NCBI GenBank assembly: GCA_903813345.2
Contig: CAIIXF020000010.1
Span: forward strand, 12,903,181-12,963,180
Length of the DNA: 60,000 nucleotides
Reading direction: 5' to 3'
From: Owenia fusiformis
Taxonomy: Eukaryota > Annelida > Polychaeta > Sabellida > Oweniidae
Both the position numbers and the translations under genes were made by a program. Shown piece by piece: positions 26,101 to 36,570 of this stretch. The notes beneath the pieces were generated by a model. The model ran no database searches. It was not told where the DNA came from and saw only the letters and a program-made list of their open reading frames with translations. How positions within the stretch are numbered: position 1 is the stretch's first letter; every line of letters begins with the position of its first letter.

Positions 26101-26399
26101 TAGTTGGTATTAAAATCGCAAATTTTGTAAATGAGTGTTTTTTAAATGGAGTGACATGATTAATCATGTTCGTCGAGCTTTTTTGAGTAACAGTTAAATT
26201 GATTGTATTTCCAGAAGATGTGCCAGAATTTACTCATGATTGGAAGAAAAATGATCATAAAACTAATGACCCTGGACACTCAATGGTGAAGCCATATTAT
26301 ACACCTTCAAGAGACAGTGAACTGCCCCATGAAAAGGACGATGCTTCCATATTTAAAAACATTTTTGGATTTTCATTTCCAAAATTTAGAGACAGTTAG
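20117..26399 (+). CDS. HAX1: HAX1 (HCLS1-associated protein X-1), 7 coding exons, one-base frame break in exon 6
   Basis: HAX1 is a mostly mitochondrial, partly disordered anti-apoptotic protein that works with intramembrane proteases and HtrA2. Exons are 20117-20178, 20485-20684, 21864-22021, 24514-24577, 24873-25021, 25614-25766 and 26215-26399, all AG/GT bounded. The N terminus MSMDDFFRGFFGFHNPPG matches vertebrate MSLFDLFRGFFGFPGP. It is followed by an acidic stretch (DDSNQDDPCDNDDDD), the PRDNMLKEPDAF segment, the family motif SYFKSVSISTVRGPDG, then RRTVRDGAGNEETTVTR, and a C-terminal DDASIFKNIFGF. Spliced length is 971 nt, one short of a whole frame; restoring one base predicts about 323 residues against 279 in human. 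The break is at the GGG run 25683-25685: as written the frame stops after 30 codons of exon 6, whereas the other frame gives family-like coding sequence up to the donor. This is probably an assembly or allele indel. AATAAA at 26533-26538 is the likely poly(A) signal. Confidence 0.93.
21262..21423. repeat. Inverted-repeat element in HAX1 intron 2, 162 bp
   Basis: The ends are ATGTATTGGG and CCCAATACAT. The arms pair through TTTTTTGTCCGCTGTGAC and GTCACAGCGGACAAAAAA. A related piece in opposite orientation occurs near 35310-35500, sharing AATTAAAAAGACCCAA and the CACTATATCGTG block. Confidence 0.8.
22965..23355. repeat. Degenerate GT-rich minisatellite in HAX1 intron 3
   Basis: Variants of GGTTTGAGTATAGGGTTTGT recur about every 30 bp with strong divergence. 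The strand is rich in G and T. Confidence 0.75.
24046..24232. repeat. Inverted-repeat element in HAX1 intron 3
   Basis: Ends are AGTGATCTCC and GGAGATCACT. The interior has alternating CACTTG/CACCTG blocks and AAAATCATGAAAAA, resembling the CAGGCC group elements. Noncoding. Confidence 0.55.
24253..24440. repeat. Dispersed repeat shared with 30337-30700
   Basis: GCAGAATCAGATCTATAG, a GATCC/TGATATC block and AACAATTTTTGT recur in the same order and orientation in SLC43 intron sequence at 30337-30700, with divergence. Confidence 0.45.
24765..24786. repeat. (CTGT)n microsatellite
   Basis: About five uninterrupted CTGT units lie in HAX1 intron 4, roughly 85 bp before exon 5. Confidence 0.95.
25027..25205. 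mobile_element. Pogo/Tigger-like MITE (copy 2), abutting a HAX1 splice donor
   Basis: The left end TACAGTAAAACCTG begins five bases into HAX1 intron 5. The interior repeats GTGTTCCACTT-type motifs. The right end is decayed. Confidence 0.6.
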
Positions 26400-26600
26400 G
26401 TTAATGCATAAATTAATAATATTATAGAACCACATGTGCAGTATTCAGTTTATTTATTTATTTAAATTGAGAGTTGACATAAGTTGTTGTTTTATTGTTT
26501 TATTTATTTTCTCGATAGTGAGACTGGATGAAAATAAAATACATGAAAATTTTTTTTATTAAAAATATTTATTCTCTAAATTAAAAATCAAATACATAAT
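26400..26600. terminator. Facing poly(A) signals of HAX1 and the SLC43 gene
   Basis: The HAX1 stop is at 26397-26399 and its AATAAA at 26533-26538. On the minus strand AATAAA occurs at 26555-26560 and inside 26567-26574. The 3' ends of the two convergent genes would fall within a few tens of bases of each other if these signals are used. Confidence 0.5.
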
Positions 26601-26807
26601 AACACTTGACACTTTTAATAAGTGTATCAGAGTGAAAATATTTAAATACCCATCTGAGTCACATGGAAATGAGAAAAAAGAACAATTAAAAATATTTACT
26701 CAGTCAAATGAGAATTAAATTGATTACAATTGATAAAGTGTACATATATGTTTGTCAATAATTTAGTTCAATCATATTTTGATATCATATGAATTTTAAA
26801 ATTCTTT

Positions 26808-27104
26808 TTAAAACAGTTAATGGAAGATGATGTTTATGATTATTCCAAAGCTGAGCACCTGAATATTCTATTGAGTGTTGACTTATTAATTGTTCTAAAT
26901 TTTTTCATGTGAAGACAATTTTGGAGTCTTGTTTCATGTTCATGAAATATTAAATTTGGAGTAAAATAATTTTCAAATATGTCAAAAGGAAAACCAACAG
27001 GTTTTGTTGTGTATTGATAGAGAGATTTTGCAATTACAAGCTTATGAATGTCAAAAATATCTAGAAAATTGAGTTGTTTAAAAAGAGGTGGGCTATGTGC
27101 TATA
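26808..27104 (-). pseudogene. LINE (non-LTR retrotransposon) C-terminal fragment
   Basis: Read on the minus strand, a broken frame encodes LFKQLNFLDIFDIHKLVIAK, then FENYFTPNLIFHEHETRLQN, and after a frame change near 26883, SIEYSGAQLWNN. The order (H-x-x-x-TR, then an SI-x-Y-x-G-x-x-LWN motif) is the usual tail of many animal non-LTR reverse-transcriptase proteins. Everything upstream is missing. It sits between the SLC43 stop codon and its proposed poly(A) site, so it would be part of the 3' UTR. Confidence 0.7.
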
Positions 27105-27372
27105 GAGTTGATTGTGTAATATTATGTACTGTCTATTTAAGAAAAGAATATAAACAATTATACCGATGATGAATCATTGGTCTCAGGATGGAAAGCTGGA
27201 TGATTTTGCCACACCAAACTTGGCACCAATTTTCTACTCTCTGAGATCTACGATTTAATCATCGGCTAATTTGGTTAGCTAATGTTATTAACTAATCAAC
27301 AAAAATGAAAAAATTCAAAATGACATGATAGAGCTCATAAATAATTGGGCAATGTCCATAAATCCGTTTTGA

Positions 27373-30300
27373 CTAGAATGTGTGATAATCCTTATGGCCC
27401 TGCTTGTCATCCACATGGTTATCAGATTGAGCCAAGAGTTGGGTCTGTTTCCTACAGTAATACATTAGGTAGATGGGATGAACACAGGTCAGCAGAGTGA
27501 GGACACCTAACACTGTGTGTGCCTGGAAGAGCAAGAACATTACAAGTAAATTAGGTAGATGGGATGAGCACAGGTCAGCAGAGTGAGGACACCTAACACT
27601 GTGTGTGCCTGGAAGAGCAAGAACATTACAAGTAAATTAGGTAGATGGGATGAACACAGGTCAGCAGAGTGAGGACACCTAACACTGTGTGTGCCTGGAA
27701 GAGCAAGAATATAACAAGTAAATTAGGTAGATGGGATGAGCACAGGTCAGCAGGGTGAGGACACCTAACAATGTGTGTGCCTGAAAGAGCAAGAACATTA
27801 CAAGTAAATTAGGTAGATGGGATGAGCACAGGTCAGCAGAGTGAGGACACCTAACACTGTGTGTGCCTGGAAGAGCAAGAACATTACAAGTAAATTAGGC
27901 AGATGGGATGAGCACAGGTCAGCAGAGTGAGGACACCTAACACTGTGTGTGCCTGGAAGAGCAAGAACATTACAAGTAAATTAGGTAGATGGGGTGAGCA
28001 CAGGTCAGCAGAGTGAGGACACCTAACAATATGTGTGCCTGGAAGAGCAAGAACATTACAAGTAAATTAGGTAGATGGGGTGAGCACAGGTCAGCAGAGT
28101 GAGGACACCTAACACTGTGTGTGCCTGGAAGAGCAAGAACATTACAAGTAAATTAGGTAGATGGGGTGAGCACAGGTCAGCAGAGTGAGGACACCTAACA
28201 ATGTGTTTGCCTGGAAGAGCAAGAACATTACAAGTAAATTAGGTAGATGGGGTGAGCACAGGTCAGCAGAGTGAGGACACCTAACACTGTGTGTGCCTGG
28301 AAGAGCAAGAACATAACAAGTAAATTAGGTAGATAGGGTGAGCACAGGTCAGCAGAGTGAGGACACCTAACACTGTGTGTGCCTGGAAGAGCAAGAACAT
28401 TACAAGTAAATTAGGTAGATGGGATGAGCACAGGTCAGCAGAGTGAGGACACCTAATAATGTGTGTGCCTGGAAGAGCACGAACATTACAAGTAAATTAG
28501 GTAGATGGGATGAGCACAGGTCAGTAGAGTGAGGACACCTAACACTGTGTGTGCCTGGAAGAGCAAGAACATTACAAGTAAATTAGGTAGATGGGATGAG
28601 CACATGTCAGCAGAGTGAGGACACCTAACACTGTGTGTGCCTGGAAGAGCAAGAACATTACAAGTAAATTAGGTAGATGGGATGAGCACATGTCAGCAGA
28701 GTGAGGACACCTAACACTGTGTGTGCCTGGAAGAGCAAGAACATTACAAGTAAATTAGGTAGATGGGATGAGCACAGGTCAGCAGAGTGAGGACACCTAA
28801 CACTGTGTGTGCCTGGAAGAGCAAGAACATAACAAGTAAATTAGGTAGATGGGATGAGCACAGGTCAGCAGAGTGAGGACACCTAACACTGTGTGTGCCT
28901 GGAAGAGCAAGAACATTACAAGTAAATTAGGTAGATGGGATGAGCACAAGTCAGCAGAGTGAGGACACCTAACACTGTGTGTGCCTGGAAGAGCAAGAAC
29001 ATTACAAGTAAATTAGGTAGATGGAATGAGCACAGGTCAGCAGAGTGAGGACACCTAACACTGTGTATGCCTGGAAGAGCAAGAACATTACAAGTAAATT
29101 AGGCAGATTGGATGAGCACAGGTCAGCAGAGTGAGGACACCTAACAATGTGTGTGCCTGGAAGAGCAAGAACATTGTTTATTGCATTGTAAAGGGGTCTC
29201 TAGAGTTCCCCTTTAGTTCTGAAATATCATGTTATCAAGTATTATATGAACAGATATTATGATATCAAAAATAAACAGACATTATGATACCAAAAGTAAA
29301 CAGACATATCAAGAATAAACAGATATTATGATATCAAAAATAAACAGACATTATGATATTGAGAATTAACAGATATTAATATATCAAGGATGAACATTTA
29401 TTTTGACATTAAGAATAAACAGATATTATATTAGAAACAAGTCAAATTCTTTACTTCAGAGAATATTTTTAATTTATTGAGACTTTCGACTAATATCCCT
29501 TAGTCTTTTTCAAAATATAACAGCATGTATACATTTATGTGACGTTATATTTTGAAAAAGACTAAGGGATATTAGTCGAAAGTCTCAATAAATTAAAAAT
29601 ATTCTCTGAAGTAAAGAATTTGACTTGTTTCTGATATATTAACCAGAGAGATGAACTTACATAGAGATATTATATTATTATTAGATGACAATATTATCAT
29701 AAGAATCCCCCTTTGCTCTATTAATGCAAATATAATACATTATGATACAGTTTATACATTTGTGATATGCCACTTACCCATGGTGAGTTAGCCCCCCTTA
29801 CAGCCCCTCCATTTGCCAGCAAGAAGAATGGGTATTGTAGTAGACTACATATGAAGGCAATAGCATTGAGAAGACCAGTCAGTTTGCCAAAATGTCTTCC
29901 TGGAAAACTGAAAAAATGAAAATGATTTTAGAATTTGAGAATGGCAAAAAGAGAACTTACAATGCTAGTTTTCTGAGTTTCTATATATATTTAACTCAAT
30001 TTTGGCTGCAAAATCTTAAAAACTGATCAAACTCGGTATGAATATCTAACTAGCCTGTTGTATATTATTATTGAAAGTGTATCGTTATGAACTTACGCAT
30101 TTGCTATAAATCCAAATGCTGGCCCATAGGTGAACACCCTGTAGAAGTTGAATACTGCAAATGTAAGGAACTGTATTTCTAACACAGGAATGGCAGCCAA
30201 AAGACTCTGTAACACTCCAATAGCATTGTGTAGGAAAATCACAAGCACAAACTTCGACAGCTTTTCTGAAAAAGATGCTACACCTCATGTATGCACTGGT

Positions 30301-33300
30301 GGTGTAATGTAATGTAATTGTCATTGACTTGTGTTAGATGTAGAATCAGATCTATAGGGGGCGACAAAATCGCAAGCAACATGTACAATTGGCCTACCAA
30401 TTTAATCTTTATGATATCAAATACAGTATATCCTGAAAGGTCCGTGATATGTTACAAATTGGTTTTAAAGTGCACAAATGTTGAAAGGTGTTTAAATTCT
30501 CCCAAATGATAACCATAAAAATAGAAAAATTACATTATTGTAAAAATCTTTAGTTTTCTTGAATAATGGTACATCTATATAGTTTTGGGGACTTTTAGAA
30601 AAAAGACATGACAATGAGTGATATAGCCCAAAAATATTCTAAAATGAAACAATTTTTGTTTAGCTTGCTCGCTAGATTTAATTCTTATCTTTAATGCTAT
30701 TAGTAAGTAGCCATTATCAACTGTAACCCACTTTCTCTTCTGAAGGACTACTATTGAATTATTTGGAATTTTTAAGAATGACAGCATTTTTGTGATTTAT
30801 TTTTTTTGGTTTTAAATGCTTCCATATGACAAAAATGATGTGTAATTACCTATTCTGTATAATTCTGTGCCAACAGGAGCAGTTGTCTTGCGGTCTGTTA
30901 GCGTGCCTACTAATGGAGACAGAGCTACAGCTGTTAGGACTACGATGGAAAATGTGCTTGTATATAAAGTCACTGAAACAGAGAATGAGGAGAATGTAGC
31001 CAGGGGGTTCTTGGGGTGTAAGTCAATGCCCCCCCCCCCCCCCCCTTGCCGCTAAAACTTCACAATTTTGAGCAATCTTCACTTGATTTTTGGCAAGGAT
31101 TGTTGTGAAACCTCCTGAAATTTTTCAGAAATTGAAGTCCCCTTGGCAAAAGCTGGCTACAGGTCTGATGTGTTTAAGCATTTAATGCAGTCTTTATATT
31201 GATGAAGTCTATACCTTTATGCTTTGTCTATTTACTTTACTCACATACCTGCTTTGGCATTTCCCTGACTGATGAAAGTGATCCAGGCATTAAAATTCCC
31301 CAGGAAAAAGAGAACCCTAAGATGTGCTGTAGAGAACCAGATTAGGTGAAAAATGTACAAAGGAGTCTTGAAGTAATATGTCACTGAATGGTCTTCATTG
31401 TTATTAGCCACTTTCTCAATATTCACAGTTTCGATGTTCTCTTCTAGACATACACTATCATCATTCAGGCTTTTAATCTTTTCATCTTGGGTGTTCTCTG
31501 TTCGATGTGTTGCAAAATGTTGATTGGAATTAATTTTGGGTCTTTTGATTTCACCATTAATGTCCTTTTCTTGATTTTCAGCTCTGTCTTCCACTTGTTT
31601 GTGGTTGTCACTCAAAGATAAAGATTTCTTTGCGTATATTGCTTCGTTGAGTTCATCATCTGTATATGCCCTGTTGATGTATCCTGGTGGAATATTACCA
31701 TTTCCAATATTTGTACCTGCTGGATTCACCCCATCAATAGACGTGTTATATATTCTTGACTCAACATCTGTATTTCCATTTTTGATAATATAACTCTCAT
31801 TGGATTGACAGTCGACTGTTTTCTCATCTTTTGTGTCTAGTGTTACCTCATAGAGATCATCCTTCGATGACCTTGACCTCGCTTGACCCTGCTTATTACA
31901 AATGAACAGCTGGATGTCATCAGGGCATGGCCACGGGATAATCTTCCTGGGCATCCAGAATATGGTACTGATGATGACAATGATGAAGGAGGCACCAACG
32001 AAAGTAAATGAGATGTTGACAGAGACTCCATTATCACTGGCCACCTGCAATACAACAGAGAATGATTTTGTTAGAAAATTCCAAAAAGTGGCTTGTTACT
32101 AGTTGTCATGTCAGCATCAGAAGTGGTGACGTATTGTGATAGTCTAGAACTGCAAACACTACAAACCTTTAAAAGTTCATTTACTCTTAAAAGGATCACA
32201 ATTTCAATGTGAAATCTCACTTCACATGTCAATAAATTCATAGAGTTACATTCCAGTGGTGTTTTAAGTTGATCCAAATGGAATAACTTGTTTGATCAAG
32301 AAATTAAGTGACTCTGGCAATACATTTATATGTATTCTTGCCCTACCAACACCCGCGATGCCATCTATTTTTCCATTTATATGGAAAATGGTCAATTTCG
32401 ATAACTCAGTGTTCTATCATAGGTATTCCAATATTTTTATCTATCCCAGCCGACGAAGCTCTCTTTTAAGAGGTGAAGTCGAACGAATGCAAAAGAGTAT
32501 CAAAACCCATCCGAGCGCCGATTTGGTTTTTATAAGGAATTCGAAAAATGACGCTAACCTGAACAAGAAAGGCTAAGACAGGGCTTGTGAAGGCCCCACT
32601 AATGACACAGATGACTGTGCCTCTGGCTGAGGTGACAAGGTTTCCCAGTTGGAACGTTGTAAGTAGAATGAGATAACCTCCATACAACATCAGCACTGTA
32701 GCTGGAAACAACACCAGGGATACACCTGCAAATGGATTTAATAAACTTAATACCAGGCGGTGGATTGAATATCTCTGCACATTCAATGAAATAAACAAAT
32801 GACCAAGACTCAAATGACAGATCATAAAAGCTACAATTTAGATCGATAAGATTTTATCAAGAACAAAGCTGTTCAATCATCTGCAACAATCATTGTGGTA
32901 ACAGGTTAGGGGGAATAACCAATGAGAAAATAATAAATACTTATCCCAAATTGCTGGTCCAGTGCAGTTGCATCCCATATACAATTAAGTTCGTAATTTT
33001 TAGATGATGGTGAAAAGTGATAGATTTGTCATAACGTACGTGGTTTGTAATGGTTCATATGGCTTTAAGATATTTGTTCCGATTTATTGGGAACTTTAGT
33101 TTTTTCCTCACCTGGATTTGATAGCACCACTATTGCAGCTCCCGCAACGAAAGAGAATCTGGAAAAGGGAAGTATTTATTAGTATAATTTGTATTAATAT
33201 AGAGGTAAAAAGATAAGCTTCTTAGCCGGTGAAGACTTGTGATAGGGCTCAGGTCTGACATGTCCAATTATTATATTCAAACCCCCACCTGTTTTGTAAT

Positions 33301-34919
33301 TGTGGCACACACATTGTATATAATAGTTTAAAAAACTTTTTTAGGATTATCTTTTGGTGCAATTAGACCTCGAGACCGCAGAAACTTCAAAATTCAATTT
33401 CAGTTTGAGTGGTTTATGGATCCTATTATCAATCATGAATTGGGTCCCTCAATTAAAATTACAAACCAAAGAAATCTGTTAACTCGATGAATTTTTTTCT
33501 GAGACACAATGGTTTTAATTTGTGATTAATTTGCGGACACTTTTTCGAGCTAATTCAGCGCTATATACATATGTATAAATGAGCTAATTGTAGGGACGAT
33601 ACACGTAATCCTCAGAAGAAATGTATTTTGATAATGGGATTGTGTCCTCGATGCTAGTCCTTATCGAAATATTGGCCCCATTTTATGACCACTTTTGTAA
33701 TCGAACATTGACATGTTTACAAGGTTAGGACACACACACCTTCAGACACACACTCGTCCATACATGTTTGACCCAATCGCATAACATTGTGATATTTTGA
33801 ATAACAGATTTAAAGTTATATAGTATATTTCACAACTATTGAATGGCCGATTCATAACATCTATCCTCTTGTATGGTTATGCCGATAACAATAATGTTCA
33901 CATGTAACGTTCAAACAACAATTATAAGAATTAAAGTGGCTTTATAATAATATCATCCAATACAGAGGGGTAATGTAAAAAAAATCATTCTAATTCGGAG
34001 TCCAGAGTTTTAAACCATACAATACTTCTATGCAGTTTTCGTTTCTGATCTTTAAGTACACTAAAATGAAAAATTCAAAATGCTGCATTCATTAATTTGG
34101 AACCATTATATAGTATATTTAATTTGGCGTTTTCACTCAAGGAATTAGCATCTACTGTATGCCAAAGACATTTGAAAGTTGAAATTATATTATATATATT
34201 TCCCGTAAATGGACATAATTAGAAATAAAACCTGAATGAATTAAAATTATTCTAAATTATTCAAAACATTTCTTCACAATTAACCCAATTAAAACCACCA
34301 GTAAATCAAATTGACATTGTTTCTGTAATGTAGCATTGTATTCAGACGTTTTGTCACATGGAAAATTATCGCGACATTTTATCTTTTTTAAATATATAAC
34401 TTAATTACATATTTTTTCTATCATAGTGTCACGATGCCACCTTTCCTTATGTTAAAAGTGTGTGAAAAACCTGTAAATGGTCGTTAGAAACAAAAAAAAT
34501 ACAAATTAATTTCGAATATCTATTAAGCATAGTACGAGTAAAGGCGCTTTCAATTTGAATTTTCACGCGCCTTCATCTGAATTTAATTTAACTTACATGC
34601 CAATGGCCCTACAAAGGGCTGTTCCCCATCTATCAAGGAGTATTCCATTTACAAGTTGCAGAACACCAACAATAGCAACAGACACAGTGAACACCAAGTT
34701 GAGTTCCTCATCTTGAGAGACACATGCACGAGACACTGACACGGTTGTGTTATCAGTATCTGATATTGTTCTGTTTTTACATCCGCTGTTGAAATATCCT
34801 TCCTTCTTGAAAACATAAGAAAGTGATGGCCATCCCAAGATGAAGCCGCACAGTAGGATCTCAATGATTCCCCAACAAATATAGAAAATTCTGCTTGCTT
34901 TGATGTCACTACATCCCAT
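27373..34919 (-). CDS. SLC43-family (LAT3/LAT4/SLC43A3-like) transporter, 8 coding exons
   Basis: SLC43 proteins are 12-helix facilitators of the MFS fold that move large neutral amino acids or nucleobases across the plasma membrane. Exons in transcript order are 34597-34919, 33112-33158, 32559-32725, 31249-32044, 30850-30972, 30097-30265, 29778-29907 and 27373-27522. Phases match at every junction and the total is 1905 nt (634 residues). Family signatures are GWPSLSYVFKKEGYF after helix 1, a loop with NRT and NTT glycosylation sites, LNLVFTVSVAIVG and GILLDRWG (MFS motif-A-like), FQLGNLVTSARGTVICVISG, LPFG-type FPGRHFGKLTGLLNAIAF, and the final helix HTVLGVLTLLTC with HPIYLMYYCRKQ. Helices 6 and 7 are separated by an unusually long hydrophilic loop of about 185 residues, all in exon 4. 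The last exon is preceded by 19 near-copies of its own start. Which SLC43 member is orthologous cannot be decided here. Confidence 0.92.
27463..29177 (-). repeat. 86-bp x 20 tandem array made of the SLC43 terminal-exon acceptor and first codons
   Basis: Units start every 86 bp from 27466 to 29100. The leftmost is the real exon 8 start and 19 more lie upstream in intron 7. On the transcribed strand each unit has CTAAT (branch-point-like), a pyrimidine tract TTCTTGCTCTTCCAG and then codons for AHTVLGVLTLLTC-A/V-HPIYL. In the 19 extra units the frame continues as IYL and stops at TAA. All 20 units keep the AG acceptor and an open frame, and changes are a mix of synonymous (for example CAT/CAC His, ACC/ACA/ACT Thr) and conservative ones (Val to Leu). 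Unit length is not a multiple of 3. Confidence 0.97.
29235..29430. repeat. Degenerate 26-bp tandem repeat
   Basis: AATAAACAGATATTATGATA and variants recur about seven times between the 86-bp array and the palindrome, in SLC43 intron 7. Confidence 0.8.
29433..29632. repeat. Perfect 200-bp palindrome (89-bp arms, 22-bp loop)
   Basis: 29433-29521 is the exact reverse complement of 29544-29632, with no mismatch found. Arms begin AGAAACAAGTC and contain GACTTTCGACTAATATCCC. It lies in SLC43 intron 7, so the primary transcript would form an 89-bp hairpin. No coding content. Confidence 0.97.
30337..30700. repeat. Dispersed repeat shared with 24253-24440
   Basis: Diverged second copy of the HAX1 intron 3 repeat, here in SLC43 intron 5. 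It begins near AGAATCAGATCTATAG and includes AAACAATTTTTGTT. Confidence 0.4.
30989..31165. mobile_element. Degenerate CAGGCC-type MITE in SLC43 intron 4
   Basis: Left end TGTAGCCAGGGGG and right end CTGGCTACAGGTCTG pair as inverted repeats. An internal run of about 18 C lies at 31029-31046. Possible 5-bp flanks ATGAG/ATGTG differ at one base. Confidence 0.55.
33159..34596 (-). other. SLC43 intron 1: no feature recognised
   Basis: AT-rich sequence between exons 1 and 2. No coding exon, tandem repeat or clear transposon end seen. Confidence 0.5.
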
Positions 34920-35309
34920 CTTTAACACTGATGTTATTTAAGAGCACGAGATAATTTGATAATTATATGTGTGTAGCACATGTGAAACAGTGAAGTTAAC
35001 TTTCTACACTAAAGTAAACTTTACGAGTGTCTATGATTACCATCTTCGAGTTCCAAGTGGTTATATATAACACTTTAATTGCCCCAACTTACTAAAACCT
35101 TGAGAATCAAGATGTATGATCAGAGGTTTTCAAGTTTCAATGATTCTGTTTGCTAATCCTTTATGATTTTAGCCTATCGGAAGGGTTTGGAGGGGATGTG
35201 GAGAAGACGTTAGTCCGTTTGTTCGGTTTTCCATTCGTTCCTGTGTCAGTTCCGGGCGATAAATCTAATACCGGTGTAAAATAAATTATGGTCCCCTTTG
35301 ATTTGGTTT

Positions 35310-35500
35310 TGTATTTCAAGTTTGAAACTGCTCCCCCAAGCTGGACAGTTTTTTATAGAAAAAATTAAAAAGACCCAAAACATCTAGATCTTATTAAAAC
35401 TTCCAGAGTTATGCTAAAATCATATGTTAATATTATTATTTCACTATATCGTGTTACATCAGTTTTTCAGGGAAGTTGCTCCGCCCTTTTTGTATTCTAG
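35310..35500. repeat. Dispersed repeat related to 21180-21423, inverted
   Basis: AATTAAAAAGACCCAA, a TTATTAAAACTTCC block and CACTATATCGTG occur in the order and spacing found on the opposite strand at 21180-21300. Confidence 0.6.
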
Positions 35501-35715
35501 TACACAACTGCGCGCAGATTTTTAGAGGCTGTTCGAACACAATTATGGGTGAAGTTTTTCAGTATCGTCGTTTCATATAGAAAATCTGCGAAAGGCTAAT
35601 GAGCAGATATACAATGAATCAATAAATACGTTGAATTTACAGATTTCAGTCTAGACCCTAACTCATATTGATAGTAACGATCCGAACCGTCACTTATAAA
35701 ATAAGGCAATGGTTC

Positions 35716-36570
35716 TACACTCCCCTCCATAAGATTGGCAACCTTAGCTCCCCCATTGAACTATGTGTTAAAGCCTCTTTACCTTTGAATTATTATTTAC
35801 TTAACCTGCGATGAAAATACTAATACTATTGATTGAAACGTAATTTGACTTTATTTCCAATACCTCCAAATTTTCTCAATTTTTTTCATCGATTACGATA
35901 GGTCGAAAATTGATGATAAATTTGATGAATTTTTGAAAATCGATAATTCCCATGTTATCCAATGGAAAATGTAGGTTTGCCGCAAGTCATATGACAGAAT
36001 ATCCATTACTCCAAGTCCTTGCAAAAAATACAAGCTAGGTAGGCAATTGAATTAGCTAACTTTATTTAACAAAAAATTGATACCTTTTTTCAGGATCAGG
36101 AAAGTCAAAATTATTTTTCAAAAAACCTCTCCCATTGAAATAACACAGGAGGCGAAAAATGATTTTCAAAAATGACTTTGAAGCTCTGTAACTTTAGTAT
36201 TCATCAAGTAAGATAAACACTTAGCGTACAAAAAAGTTAGACAATTCAATTTTCTATATAAAAATATTTTTTGCTGAACCTTTTATTGAATAGATATCCT
36301 GATTTCTGATTTGCCCCGAACCCACCATTTCCCATTGGTTTACATGGGAATGACGATTTTCAAAAATTCATCATCAATTTTCGACGTATCGTAATCGAGG
36401 AAAAAATTGGGAAAATTTGAAGGTATTGGAAATAAAATCAAGTTACGATTCCATCAATATTATAAGTTATTTCATTGCAGGTTAAGTGAATAAAAATTCA
36501 AACATAAAGAGGCTTTAACACGTAGTTCAATGGGGGAGCTAAGGTTGCCAAACTTATGGAGGGGAGTGTA
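35716..36570. mobile_element. 855-bp fold-back element with inverted arms over almost its whole length
   Basis: It starts TACACTCCCCTCCATAAG and ends with the exact reverse complement. Matching blocks inside include TTGGCAACCTTAGCTCCCCC and ATTGAACTA-GTGTTAAAGCC with their inverted copies, a CGATTACGAT/ATCGTAATCG pair and CCAATGG-AAATG. Similarity weakens toward the centre (about 36143). TA at both ends fits a TA-targeting DNA transposon. No coding frame. Confidence 0.85.

Noticed and set aside
29433-29632. Hammerhead-type ribozyme in the perfect palindrome
   Set aside because: The GAAAGTC stretch recalls a ribozyme core, but the CTGATGA core and the three-stem layout are not present.
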